DNA of 31,053 nucleotides from Actinomycetes bacterium (GTDB taxonomy: Bacteria > Actinomycetota > Acidimicrobiia > Acidimicrobiales > RAAP-2): the NCBI GenBank assembly GCA_021807655.1, contig JAKBCT010000007.1, forward strand, positions 1 through 31,053, in the 5' to 3' direction. Shown one piece after another: positions 16,615 through 24,898 of the stretch (the stretch's first letter is position 1; every line of letters begins with the position of its first letter). Position numbers and translations under genes: made by a program. The notes below the pieces were generated by a model. It had not been told where the DNA came from and made no database searches. It saw nothing but the letters and a program-made list of their open reading frames with translations.

Positions 16615-16682
16615 ACTGGGGATTCCCAGTAACCGGAGCCATCTTTATCGAAGAAAGCCTGAAATTAAGGGATTTTCGATAA
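16615..16682 (-). promoter_or_regulatory. AT-rich HU upstream region with two inverted repeats
   Basis: ACTGGG-GATT-CCCAGT (16615-16630) can fold just upstream of the HU ribosome site. TTATCGAA (16645-16652) is repeated inverted as TTCGATAA (16675-16682), 22 bp apart. The stretch is clearly more AT-rich than its surroundings, as expected of a strong, possibly autoregulated HU promoter. The exact -10 box could not be fixed. Confidence 0.4.
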
Positions 16683-16778
16683 GTTTTCCCCTTGGCGCCA
16701 GGTAAGGACTGAATAAAGTACCTGATCAAACCGTGAAACGTGCGTGTCTCGATGCCAGAACAGCGACCAGCGGCACTC

Positions 16779-16784
16779 TACGAT
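16779..16784 (+). promoter_or_regulatory. Putative leaderless -10 box of the aminotransferase gene
   Basis: TACGAT, then 6 nt, then ATG 16791. This decides for ATG 16791 over the in-frame GTG at 16740, which would put the box inside the coding region. Confidence 0.5.
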
Positions 16785-16790
16785 GTAACG

Positions 16791-18164
16791 ATGCAGCGCA
16801 TCGATCGCGATCGTTTGGCCCTTCTCACCTCGTCAGAAGTAGCGCGTTACGAGCGAGAACATCCGCGCTCTCGCCGACTCTACGACGAGTCCTCACACCT
16901 CTTTGGACGGGTCCCGATGACCTGGATGAGCAAGTGGGCCGGCGGTTTCCCGCTGGGCTTTTCGAGCGCTCACGGCGCGACCATCACCGATCTGGACGGC
17001 CACGAGCTCGTCGACTTCGCCCTCGGTGACACCGGTGCGATGGCGGGGCACTCGCCCGCGCCACTCGCGCGAGCCGTCCACCAACGCCTCGCCGTCGACG
17101 GTGGGGTGACGACGATGTTGCCCACCGAGGACGCCCAGTGGGTCGCGGCCGAGCTGGCACGCCGCTTTGGACTAGCCCAGTGGTCCTTCACGCTCTCGGC
17201 GACCGACGCGAATCGCTGGCTCTTGCGACTCGTGCGCCTGGTCACCCGTCGACCCAAGGTGTTGGTCTTTTCTTACTCGTATCACGGCACCGTGGACGAG
17301 ACCTTCGTCATCGTGGATCGCGACGGCCGAGCGGTCTCTCGACCCGGTAACGTCGCGCCCGCCGTCGATCCGACCGAAACGACGCGCGTGGTTGAGTTCA
17401 ACGACCTCGACGCACTGGAGCGTGAACTGGCCGCCGGCGACGTGGCGGCGGTGCTGAGCGAGCCAGCGATGACCAATATTGGCATCGTGCTGGCGGCGCC
17501 GGGGTTTTTCGACGGCGTGCGCGCGCTGTGCGACCAAACGGGTACGTTGCTAATCCTCGATGAGACGCACACCTTTTCGGCGGGTCCCGGCGGCGCGACG
17601 CGGCGCTTTGGCCTTCGACCCGACGCCGTGACAATCGGTAAGTCACTCGGTGGCGGCGTGCCGTGTGGTGCCTACGGTCTCACGTCGGAGCTGGCCGATC
17701 GGGTCGTGGCTGCGGTGACGTCGGGCGATGGCCCGGCGGACCTGAACGACGTCGGCGGTGTGGGCGGAACGTTGGCGGGCAACCCGCTGAGCCTGGCGGC
17801 GATGCGCGCGGTGCTGGGCGAGGTGCTGACCGATGACGCTTTTGTCCCCATGGAGCGTCTGGCCACGTCCTTCGCCGACGGCGTGCAAAGGACGATCGAC
17901 GCCTTTGACCTCCCCTGGTCGGTGAGTCAGCTTGGCGCGCGCTGTGAATACCGGTTTGCCCGCCCGGCACCGGTCAACGGTGGCATCTCGGCCGCCAGCG
18001 CCGACCCGTTGCTCGAGGAGTACCTGCACCTCTTCGGGGTGAACCGCGGGGTGCTCCTCACGCCGTTTCACAACATGGCGCTCATGTGCCCCGCGACCAC
18101 CGCGGTGGACGTCGCGGCGCACCAGCGCATCTTTGACGAGGCGCTCGCCACGCTGCTGGCGTAG
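16791..18164 (+). CDS. Class III aminotransferase, glutamate-1-semialdehyde aminomutase-like
   Basis: PLP enzyme of fold type I, class III, 457 residues. Landmarks are DLDGHELVDFALGDTGAMAGHSP near the N terminus, the YHGTVDE segment, the cofactor Asp in LILDETHTFSAGPGG, and the PLP lysine Lys284 in TIGKSLGGGVPCGAYG. The GGVPCGAYG run and PLGFSSAHGATITD are closest to the HemL-like branch. However, usual HemL hallmark stretches such as STGTEA are replaced (TLSATDANRWLLRLVR), so it may be a paralogue acting on another amino or keto acid. I would not call it hemL. It lies between HU and obgE, interrupting the common rplU-rpmA-obgE order, and has its own putative promoter. Confidence 0.88.
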   Translation: MQRIDRDRLALLTSSEVARYEREHPRSRRLYDESSHLFGRVPMTWMSKWAGGFPLGFSSAHGATITDLDGHELVDFALGDTGAMAGHSPAPLARAVHQRLAVDGGVTTMLPTEDAQWVAAELARRFGLAQWSFTLSATDANRWLLRLVRLVTRRPKVLVFSYSYHGTVDETFVIVDRDGRAVSRPGNVAPAVDPTETTRVVEFNDLDALERELAAGDVAAVLSEPAMTNIGIVLAAPGFFDGVRALCDQTGTLLILDETHTFSAGPGGATRRFGLRPDAVTIGKSLGGGVPCGAYGLTSELADRVVAAVTSGDGPADLNDVGGVGGTLAGNPLSLAAMRAVLGEVLTDDAFVPMERLATSFADGVQRTIDAFDLPWSVSQLGARCEYRFARPAPVNGGISAASADPLLEEYLHLFGVNRGVLLTPFHNMALMCPATTAVDVAAHQRIFDEALATLLA

Positions 18165-18183
18165 GGGCATCCGGGGGGCCTCG

Positions 18184-18189
18184 TAGGAT
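18184..18189 (+). promoter_or_regulatory. Putative leaderless -10 box of obgE
   Basis: TAGGAT at 18184-18189 is followed by six bases and GTG 18196. The intervening G run could also serve as a weak ribosome site. Confidence 0.5.
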
Positions 18190-18195
18190 TGGGGG

Positions 18196-19560
18196 GTGTC
18201 CGCCTTCGTCGATTCCGCACAGTTGCACGCCAAGGCTGGCGACGGCGGCGCGGGTTGCGTAAGTTTTCGTCGTGAGGCCCACGTGGCCAAGGGTGGACCC
18301 GACGGCGGCGACGGCGGGCGCGGCGGCGACGTGTGGCTCGTGGCCGATCCCAATCAGGCGTCCCTGCTGGGCTTTCGTGATCACCCCTTTCGCCGAGGAT
18401 CCGATGGTGCCCACGGCACCTCGAAGCGTCAGCACGGTGCGCGGGGCCAGGACCTCGACGTGGCGGTGCCGGTGGGCACCGTCGTACACGACCGTGACGG
18501 CACGGTGCTGGTGGACCTCGCGGGCCCGGGTGACCGGTGGCGCGCGGCCGAAGGGGGTCTGGGTGGCGCGGGCAACGCGCGCTTCCTGTCGAATCGACGG
18601 CGGGCGCCCGCCTTCGCCGAACAGGGCGAGCGGGGCCAAGAGTGCTGGCTGAATCTCGAACTGAAGCTTCGCGCCGACGTCGCCTTAATTGGCTTTCCCA
18701 ACGTCGGCAAGTCGACGCTCATCGCCCGCGTCTCGGCGGCGCGACCGAAGATCGCTGACTATCCCTTCACGACGCTGGTGCCCAACCTCGGCGTCGTGCG
18801 GGTCGGCCGTCGATCGTCGCGACCCGACGACGCCACGGAGTTCGTCATGGCGGACATTCCGGGTCTGATCGAGGGAGCGGCCCACGGCCGCGGGCTCGGC
18901 CACGACTTTCTGCGCCACGTGGAATACGCGACCGTACTGTGTGTGCTGTTGGACCGCTCACCGAACGCGTCGATCCCACCGAATGAGCAGCTCGAGGTGC
19001 TGCTGGGCGAGTTGGGCGAGTACCGCGCCGACCTGTTACGACGCCCGCGGGTGGTGGTTGGATCCAAGTCGGACGTCGCGCAGGGCGAGTTCAACGTGCC
19101 CGACGCCCTCCCCATTTCGGCCGTCACCGGCGACGGCGTGTCGGCACTGGTCGAACGGCTGGCCGAACTGGTGAGCCTGTCGCGGCTCGACGCGGCGAGG
19201 GAGGCCACCCACGAGGTCGTGGTGCACGCGCCCGTCGCTGACGACGTTCGCGTGGTGCCCGATGGTCCTCACTCGTGGGAGGTACTCGGTCGCACCGCGA
19301 CCCGGGCGGTGCGATTCCAGGACCTGACCGATGACGAGGCGCTCGCCGAGATCGTGAAGCGGCTGCGGGCGATTGGCGTCGATCGTCTCCTCACGCGAGC
19401 GGGCGTTCTTGATGGCGACGTCGTACGGGTTGGTCCGCTCACCTTCGAGTGGTGGCGAGACGCCGTCGGCGCCGGCCTGGACCGTGGCGATCACCATCGA
19501 GCGACGCGGCGAGAGCGGCTCGCTCGCCACGGTCGACTGGACGACGATGACGACTCGTAG
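18196..19560 (+). CDS. obgE: GTPase ObgE/CgtA
   Basis: Ribosome-associated GTPase acting in 50S maturation and stress control. The 454-residue protein has the Gly-rich Obg domain (1-158; GGPDGGDGGRGGDV), the G domain with G1 GFPNVGKST (166-174), switch segment IADYPFTT (186-193) and G3 DIPG (220-223), and the C-terminal OCT domain (about 335-420; FQDLTDDEALAEIVKRLRAIGVD). The tail is His/Arg/Asp-rich. The G4 motif, normally NKxD, reads SKSD (290-293), which is unusual. The GTG start sits 6 nt after a TAGGAT box. proB begins within its last codons. Confidence 0.96.
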   Translation: MSAFVDSAQLHAKAGDGGAGCVSFRREAHVAKGGPDGGDGGRGGDVWLVADPNQASLLGFRDHPFRRGSDGAHGTSKRQHGARGQDLDVAVPVGTVVHDRDGTVLVDLAGPGDRWRAAEGGLGGAGNARFLSNRRRAPAFAEQGERGQECWLNLELKLRADVALIGFPNVGKSTLIARVSAARPKIADYPFTTLVPNLGVVRVGRRSSRPDDATEFVMADIPGLIEGAAHGRGLGHDFLRHVEYATVLCVLLDRSPNASIPPNEQLEVLLGELGEYRADLLRRPRVVVGSKSDVAQGEFNVPDALPISAVTGDGVSALVERLAELVSLSRLDAAREATHEVVVHAPVADDVRVVPDGPHSWEVLGRTATRAVRFQDLTDDEALAEIVKRLRAIGVDRLLTRAGVLDGDVVRVGPLTFEWWRDAVGAGLDRGDHHRATRRERLARHGRLDDDDDS

Positions 19561-20611
19561 CGTGGTCGTCAAGATCGGCACGTCCTCGGTGACCAACGCC
19601 GACGGCGGGGTCGACTACGAGGTGCTGGTCAAGGTGGCAGCCGACGTAGTGAACCTGCGTGACGCCGGCTGGTCGGTCGTGGTCGTGACCTCGGGGGCGA
19701 TCACCGCGGGGTGGGCCGAGGTTGGGGCGGGACGTCGTCGACCCAATGACGCCGCGACCCTGCAGGCCGTCTCGGCGGTCGGTCAGCCGAGTCTCATGCA
19801 CGCGTGGCGCAACGCATTCGGCGAGGCGGGGGCGATCGTCGGCCAGGTGCTCTTGGCGCCGCTCGACTTCTCGCACCGCGGCCAGTATCTGCACGCTCGC
19901 GGGACGCTGGAGGCGCTGGGTGCCCTGAACGTGGTGGCGATAGTGAATGAGAACGACGCCGTCGCCGATGAAGAGATCCGATTCGGTGACAACGACCGGC
20001 TGGCGGCACTCGTGGCGAATCTGGTTGCGGCCAGCCACTTGGTCCTGCTGACCGACACGTCGGGGCTCTTGACCGCGGATCCACGCCTGGATCCCTCGGC
20101 CACCTTGATCGACGAGGTGCGGGCGATCGACGCGGCCATCGAGGGCCTCGCCGGCACGAGTCGTTCCGGGGTCGGCAGCGGGGGAATGTCATCCAAACTG
20201 GCGGCGGCGCGCATGGCCACCTGGTCGGGCGTCACGACAGTTATTGCCTCGGCGCGGGTCGATCACCCCGTGCGTCACGCGCTGGAACAAGGCGGCGGGA
20301 CCATCTTTCACGCTCGGGCCGAGCGACTCTCGGCGCGCAAGGCCTGGATCGCCTTCGCCGTCGCGAGTCGCGGGACCCTCGTCATCAACCAGGGCGCCCT
20401 GCAGGCCCTCGAGCATCACGGTCGCAGCCTGTTGCGCGTCGGCGTAGTCGAACACCGGGGCAGTTTCGTCGAGGGCGACGCCGTGGACATCGTCGGCCCC
20501 GATCATGACGTGGCGGCCAAGGGCCTGGTTCGCGTCAACGCCGACGCGTTTTTGGAAAGCGACGACGTGGTCGTGCATCGCGACGACCTCGTTTTGCTAC
20601 GACGTCCGTAG
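19547..20611 (+). CDS. proB: Glutamate 5-kinase
   Basis: Phosphorylates glutamate in the first step of proline synthesis. From ATG 19547 the product has 354 residues. The amino-acid-kinase domain shows VVVKIGTSSVT at the N terminus, VVTSGAITAG, INEND-like VNENDAVADEEIRFGDND, and GSGGMSSKLAAARMATWSG. A C-terminal PUA domain follows (about 270-354; GTLVINQGALQAL onward). The frame is open back into obgE. ATG 19547 overlaps the obgE stop by 14 nt and starts just before the kinase core; GTG 19562 would also work. proA follows after 19 nt with its own putative promoter. Confidence 0.95.
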   Translation: MTTRSVVVKIGTSSVTNADGGVDYEVLVKVAADVVNLRDAGWSVVVVTSGAITAGWAEVGAGRRRPNDAATLQAVSAVGQPSLMHAWRNAFGEAGAIVGQVLLAPLDFSHRGQYLHARGTLEALGALNVVAIVNENDAVADEEIRFGDNDRLAALVANLVAASHLVLLTDTSGLLTADPRLDPSATLIDEVRAIDAAIEGLAGTSRSGVGSGGMSSKLAAARMATWSGVTTVIASARVDHPVRHALEQGGGTIFHARAERLSARKAWIAFAVASRGTLVINQGALQALEHHGRSLLRVGVVEHRGSFVEGDAVDIVGPDHDVAAKGLVRVNADAFLESDDVVVHRDDLVLLRRP

Positions 20612-20618
20612 CGTCCGT

Positions 20619-20624
20619 TACGCT
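20619..20624 (+). promoter_or_regulatory. Putative leaderless -10 box of proA
   Basis: TACGCT lies between proB and proA and is followed by 6 nt and ATG 20631. TTGCTA at 20594-20599 is a possible -35 box with a long 19-nt spacer. Confidence 0.5.
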
Positions 20625-20630
20625 ACGTAG

Positions 20631-21866
20631 ATGGTTTCGTCGGCTCTCGAGCGCCAAGGCGCCGACGTTCGACGTGCGGCGCGCGACCTTGCGCAGGCTA
20701 GTGACGACGCCCGACGCGCCGTCTTGCTCGCGGTGGCCAAGACCCTGTCATCGCGACGTGAGGAGTTGCTTTCGGTCAACGCCCAGGACGTGGCGAACTA
20801 CGTTGAGGGTGGCGCCGGACTCGATCGGCTGCGGCTGACCGACGCCCGGGTCGAGGCTATGGTCCAAGCCCTGCGTGACATCGCGGCGGCGCCCGATCCG
20901 CTCCAGGAAACGCTCGATCACGATGTTCGACCCAATGGTTTGCGCGTCGAGCGCGTACGGGTCCCGCTCGGCGTTGTCGGCGTCGTGTACGAAAATCGCC
21001 CGAACGTGACCAGTGACGTCGCGGGCCTGTGCGTGCGCAGTGGTAACGCGGCCTTTCTGCGAGGCTCGGCGTCGGCGTGGCGAACCAATCAGTTCATTGT
21101 CGACCTGTGGCGCACCGCCCTGCGCGCGGCCGGGCTCCCCGCCGACGCCGTGGCCCTGGTTGAAGACCGTTCCCACGAAACCGTGGTCGCGTTCATGCAG
21201 CTCACGGGCGTCTTGGACTGTCTGATACCGCGCGGCGGGCCCCGCTTGATTGCCGCGATGCGCGAGCACGCTCGCGTTCCCTACGTGCTCGACGGCGACG
21301 GCAACTGCCACATATTCGTTGACGACTCCGCCGATTTGGCCATTGCCCTCGACGTTGTGGAAAACGCAAAAACATCGCGGCCGGGCGTCTGCAACGCGGT
21401 CGAGACGGTACTGGTGCACGAAGCGATTGCCGAAAGGTTCCTGCCGCGTCTCGCCGAACGTCTGACCACGGTGGAGCTTCGCGTCGACGAGCGAGCGGGG
21501 ACGGTGCTGCGCGGGGCCCGACGCGCGACCGACGAGGACTTCGCGACCGAGTTTCTCGATCTCATCCTCGCGGTGAAAGTCGTCGATTCCCTGGACGAGG
21601 CAATCGACCACGTCGCGCGCTACGGTAGCGGGCACAGCGAGGCCATTGTGACCTCGAGCGAGCAGAACGGCGACGCGTGGGTGCGCCGGGTTGATGCCGC
21701 GGCGGTGCTCGTGAATGCCTCGACGCGGTTCGTCGACGGCGGTGAGTTGGGGCTGGGTGGCGAGGTGGGGATATCGACGCAGAAACTCCACGCGCGCGGA
21801 CCCATGGGCCTGCGTGAGTTGACGTGCCTCAAATGGGTGATACGCGGAGAAGGGCAAATCAGATGA
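20631..21866 (+). CDS. proA: Gamma-glutamyl phosphate reductase
   Basis: Reduces glutamyl 5-phosphate to glutamate 5-semialdehyde with NADPH, the second step of proline synthesis. The 411-residue protein is of normal length. It shows the N-terminal ALERQGADVRRAARDLAQ helix, the family run VPLGVVGVVYENRPNVTSDVAGLCVRSGNA in pieces, the cofactor segment LIPRGGPRLI, and catalytic Cys254 in SRPGVCNAVET. The C-terminal GLGGEVGISTQKLHARGPMG is a strong signature. The stop overlaps the next gene (ATGA at 21863-21866). Confidence 0.97.
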   Translation: MVSSALERQGADVRRAARDLAQASDDARRAVLLAVAKTLSSRREELLSVNAQDVANYVEGGAGLDRLRLTDARVEAMVQALRDIAAAPDPLQETLDHDVRPNGLRVERVRVPLGVVGVVYENRPNVTSDVAGLCVRSGNAAFLRGSASAWRTNQFIVDLWRTALRAAGLPADAVALVEDRSHETVVAFMQLTGVLDCLIPRGGPRLIAAMREHARVPYVLDGDGNCHIFVDDSADLAIALDVVENAKTSRPGVCNAVETVLVHEAIAERFLPRLAERLTTVELRVDERAGTVLRGARRATDEDFATEFLDLILAVKVVDSLDEAIDHVARYGSGHSEAIVTSSEQNGDAWVRRVDAAAVLVNASTRFVDGGELGLGGEVGISTQKLHARGPMGLRELTCLKWVIRGEGQIR

Positions 21867-22810
21867 GTTCACTCGATCCGCGCCAGGAACTGGCGACCCG
21901 TCTGGGGCTGGCGAGTCTGCCACCGGTCAACTTTGCGTCGGCGGCCGAGGTGCGCACGCGACTCGGCGAACGCGACTACCTGAGTGACGACGCGATTGCG
22001 TCAGCGGTGTTTCTCGCTGATCGATTGGCCAAACCCGTGCTGGTTGAAGGGCCGGCGGGCACCGGCAAGACCGCCCTCGCTCAGGCGGTCGCCGACGCGA
22101 TCGGTTCTCGACTCGTGCGCCTCCAATGCTACGAGGGTCTCGACGAGTCCAAGGCGCTCTACGAGTGGAACTATCGCAAGCAACTGCTGCGGATTCAGGC
22201 CGGGCGACCCGAGGGCGAATCGACCGAATCGTGGAACGACCTCGAAGAGGACATTTTCTCGGACCAGTTTCTGCTCACCCGACCACTGCTCGAGGCGATC
22301 TCGGCGACCGATCCCGTGGTGCTGCTCGTGGACGAGGTGGATCGCGTCGAACTGGAGACTGAGGCGCTGCTGCTGGAGATCCTCTCGGAGTATCAGGTAT
22401 CGATCCCCGAACTGGGAACGATCCGCGCCAAACAGATCCCCCTGGTCTTCTTGACGTCGAACAACACGCGCGAACTATCCGAAGCACTCAAGCGCCGATG
22501 CCTCTACCTCTATATTGGCTACCCCGACGTGTCGCGAGAGCGCGACATCATCCTCGCGCGCGTTCCCGGCATCTCGGCCGACCTGGCCGAGCAGATTGCC
22601 GAAGTCGTGCGTTCCCTGCGCACGCTCGACTTGAAGAAAGCACCGTCGGTTGCCGAGACGCTGGACTGGGCGCGAACCCTGGTGATTCTCGGGCGAGAAG
22701 AGATCACGATGCAGGATGCCGCGGGCACCCTACACGTCGTGCTGAAGTACCAATCCGACATCGAACGAGCGACCAGAGAGCTCTTCAGTCGCTCGGCCAA
22801 TCTTGCTTAG
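21863..22810 (+). CDS. MoxR-type AAA+ ATPase
   Basis: AAA+ ATPase of 315 residues, the kind that acts with VWA-domain proteins as a metal-insertion or remodelling chaperone pair. Walker A is GPAGTGKT (63-70), Walker B is VVLLVDEVDR (about 152-161), sensor 1 lies in LVFLTSNNTRELSEAL, and an arginine-finger region follows (KRRCLYLYIGYPD). The ATG overlaps the proA stop as ATGA and has GGAGAAGGG upstream, so translation is coupled to proA. The VWA gene directly downstream is its likely partner. No molybdenum hydroxylase genes are nearby, so the client is unknown. Confidence 0.93.
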   Translation: MSSLDPRQELATRLGLASLPPVNFASAAEVRTRLGERDYLSDDAIASAVFLADRLAKPVLVEGPAGTGKTALAQAVADAIGSRLVRLQCYEGLDESKALYEWNYRKQLLRIQAGRPEGESTESWNDLEEDIFSDQFLLTRPLLEAISATDPVVLLVDEVDRVELETEALLLEILSEYQVSIPELGTIRAKQIPLVFLTSNNTRELSEALKRRCLYLYIGYPDVSRERDIILARVPGISADLAEQIAEVVRSLRTLDLKKAPSVAETLDWARTLVILGREEITMQDAAGTLHVVLKYQSDIERATRELFSRSANLA

Positions 22811-24215
22811 CGTCCTGGCGGCGTTCGTCGGCGAACTGCGCGCCGCCGGGCTGCCCGTGTCGATGACCGAACACCTCGACGCCGCGAGGGCTCTCGGCGT
22901 CATCGATCTCGGCGACCGCCGCGAGGTCCGCGACGCGCTGGCGGTGACCCTCGTCAAAAACGGTGACCACCTGCCGGTATTCGACACCGCGTTCGACGTC
23001 TTCTTTTCCATTCGCGGTTTCGACGTGCCGCATCCCGACACCGCCGCCGACCGTGATGAGCTCGACGAGGCAGCCGGTGGCGCTACGGGCCCCTCGGTCG
23101 GCGATGGGGGTGGCGCGTCGTCCCTGAGCGCAGAACAACTCGCCAGCCTCTTGTTCCGGGCGCTTCGCGACGCCGACCAGTCGTTACTGGTGCGCGGGGC
23201 CCGCGCGGCGGTGAACCGCTACGCCGGCTTCGAGCCGGGTCGGCCGGTCGGCGGCACGTACTACCTCTACCGAACGCTGCGCAGCCTCCAGCTCGATCGA
23301 CTCGAGGAACTGCTGGTGGCCGAGCGTGACGCACAAGACGACCTGTCGCATCGACTTGCTCGCGATGACGCGCGCGCGCGCATCGAGCTGCTCAAGCGTG
23401 AGGTCGAGCGAGCGATTCGCGAGCACCTGGTCGAGGACCGAGGCACGGCGGCCCTCGCCAAATCGGTGCGCAAGCCGCTGCCCGAAGACGTCGACGTCAT
23501 GCACGCGAACCGCGACGAGCTCGCCCAACTGGAGCGGGCCCTTCGTCCCCTCAGTCGCAAGTTGGCCACTCGGTTGGCCCGGCGGCGACGACGACGCCGC
23601 CGGGGCCCGGTGGACCTACGTCACACCGTTCGTCGAAGCCTTTCGACCGGTGGTGTTCCCCTGGACCTTCGATTCAAGCCGCCGCGACCAGCCAAGCCGG
23701 AGATCATCGTGATTGCCGACGTGTCGGGCTCGGTGGCGTCGTTCGCACGATTCACCCTGCACCTCGTTCACGCCATCAGTACGCAGTTTTCCAAGGTGCG
23801 CAGTTTCGTCTTCGTGGACGGGCTCGACGAAGTGACCGAGTACTTCGACGGTGTCGACGATCCCGCCCAGGCCGTGGCGCGCATCAACGCCGAGGCCGAC
23901 GTCGTCGCGTTCGATGGTCATTCGGACTACGGACGGGCGCTGCTCTCGTTTCACGAGCGCTTCGCGCGTGACGTGAGCCGGCGCACCACGGTGTTGATAC
24001 TGGGTGACGGGCGCAACAACTACCACCAGGCGCACGCCGAGGTCGTGGCCGACTTGGGCCGGCGCGCGCGCCACGTCTTTTGGCTGAATCCCGAACCCGT
24101 CAGCTACTGGAACAGCGGTGACTCGATCATTGATCAGTACGCGCCGTACTGCGAGCGCGTCGTGGAGTGTCGAACGCTGCGCCAACTCGAAGCCTTCGTC
24201 GGCGGTTTGGTGTGA
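22803..24215 (+). CDS. VWA domain-containing CoxE-like protein
   Basis: 470-residue protein of the CoxE/VWA family, usually paired with a MoxR ATPase. The N-terminal half is helical. An Arg-rich stretch (ARRRRRRRRGPVDLRHTVRRS, in part) precedes the VWA domain. The MIDAS metal site is seen as DVSGS (306-310), and ILGDGRNN supplies the distal Asp. The protein has no membrane helix and no signal peptide, so it acts in the cytoplasm. The TTG start at 22803 overlaps the moxR stop by 8 nt; no other start is near, and coupling would explain the rare codon. Its stop overlaps the next gene (GTGA at 24212). The operon has no recognisable client gene. Confidence 0.92.
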   Translation: MLSVLAAFVGELRAAGLPVSMTEHLDAARALGVIDLGDRREVRDALAVTLVKNGDHLPVFDTAFDVFFSIRGFDVPHPDTAADRDELDEAAGGATGPSVGDGGGASSLSAEQLASLLFRALRDADQSLLVRGARAAVNRYAGFEPGRPVGGTYYLYRTLRSLQLDRLEELLVAERDAQDDLSHRLARDDARARIELLKREVERAIREHLVEDRGTAALAKSVRKPLPEDVDVMHANRDELAQLERALRPLSRKLATRLARRRRRRRRGPVDLRHTVRRSLSTGGVPLDLRFKPPRPAKPEIIVIADVSGSVASFARFTLHLVHAISTQFSKVRSFVFVDGLDEVTEYFDGVDDPAQAVARINAEADVVAFDGHSDYGRALLSFHERFARDVSRRTTVLILGDGRNNYHQAHAEVVADLGRRARHVFWLNPEPVSYWNSGDSIIDQYAPYCERVVECRTLRQLEAFVGGLV

Positions 24216-24898
24216 GTGGCTGGACGATGGAGCCGCCGTCGGGCTTTCGCACGCTCGGGGAGCGACCGAGCGGATCCCGTCTCGTGCTCGTTCGTCACGG
24301 CGAGGCCACCTGCAACGTCGAGGGACGAGTGGGCGGACCGGCCGGCTGTCGAGGGCTCACGCCGCGCGGGCGTGCCGAGGTGACGGCGCTCGCCGAACGA
24401 CTCGAGCGAACCCGAGAACTCGACGACGTCGTCGCGCTCTACACCTCGACGCTGCCGCGCGCCATTGAGACCGCGGCGCTACTCGCGAGGGCACTACCGG
24501 TGGGCCTGGAAGCCGTCGCGGACTGTGACCTCTGTGAGCTGCATCCCGGTGACGCCGACGGCCTGACGTGGGCAGAGGTGGTGGCCAGTTTCGGTGCTCC
24601 CGACTGGGACAATGACCCGAGCCAGCCGTTGGCTCCCGGTGGCGAATCATGGCTCGACTTCTACGATCGCTGCGTGAGGACCTTCGCGCGCATCGCGGCC
24701 GCCCACCCGGGTCAGCGCGTGCTCCTCGTGGTGCACGGGGGTGTGATCGAGCAGTTGATGAAGCTGGTCAGCGGCGCCGACGCCGCGCGACGGCTCGGGC
24801 TGCGCACCGAGCACGCGTCGATGACCGAGGTGGAATTTCGTGCCAGCTCGCACCGACTCCTGCGTTATAACGATCGAGCGCCGTTGGTCGAGGCGTAG
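24212..24898 (+). CDS. Histidine phosphatase family protein (phosphoglycerate mutase-like)
   Basis: Predicted 228-residue phosphatase with the phosphoglycerate-mutase fold. The catalytic phospho-histidine is H29 in [12 protein letters not shown]; the second His is H175 in [22 protein letters not shown] and the Glu in [10 protein letters not shown] are also typical. The substrate cannot be inferred. I chose GTG 24212 because of its 4-nt overlap with the VWA stop; ATG 24227 is an alternative. The last 34 bp overlap the 3' end of the DAHP synthase gene on the other strand. Co-translation with MoxR/VWA suggests a link, but the family is promiscuous. Confidence 0.9.
   Translation: MSGWTMEPPSGFRTLGERPSGSRLVLVRHGEATCNVEGRVGGPAGCRGLTPRGRAEVTALAERLERTRELDDVVALYTSTLPRAIETAALLARALPVGLEAVADCDLCELHPGDADGLTWAEVVASFGAPDWDNDPSQPLAPGGESWLDFYDRCVRTFARIAAAHPGQRVLLVVHGGVIEQLMKLVSGADAARRLGLRTEHASMTEVEFRASSHRLLRYNDRAPLVEA

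Noticed and set aside
20748..21923. Open frame of 391 codons opposite proA
   Set aside because: It is antisense to a fully recognisable ProA, with no ribosome site or family signature.
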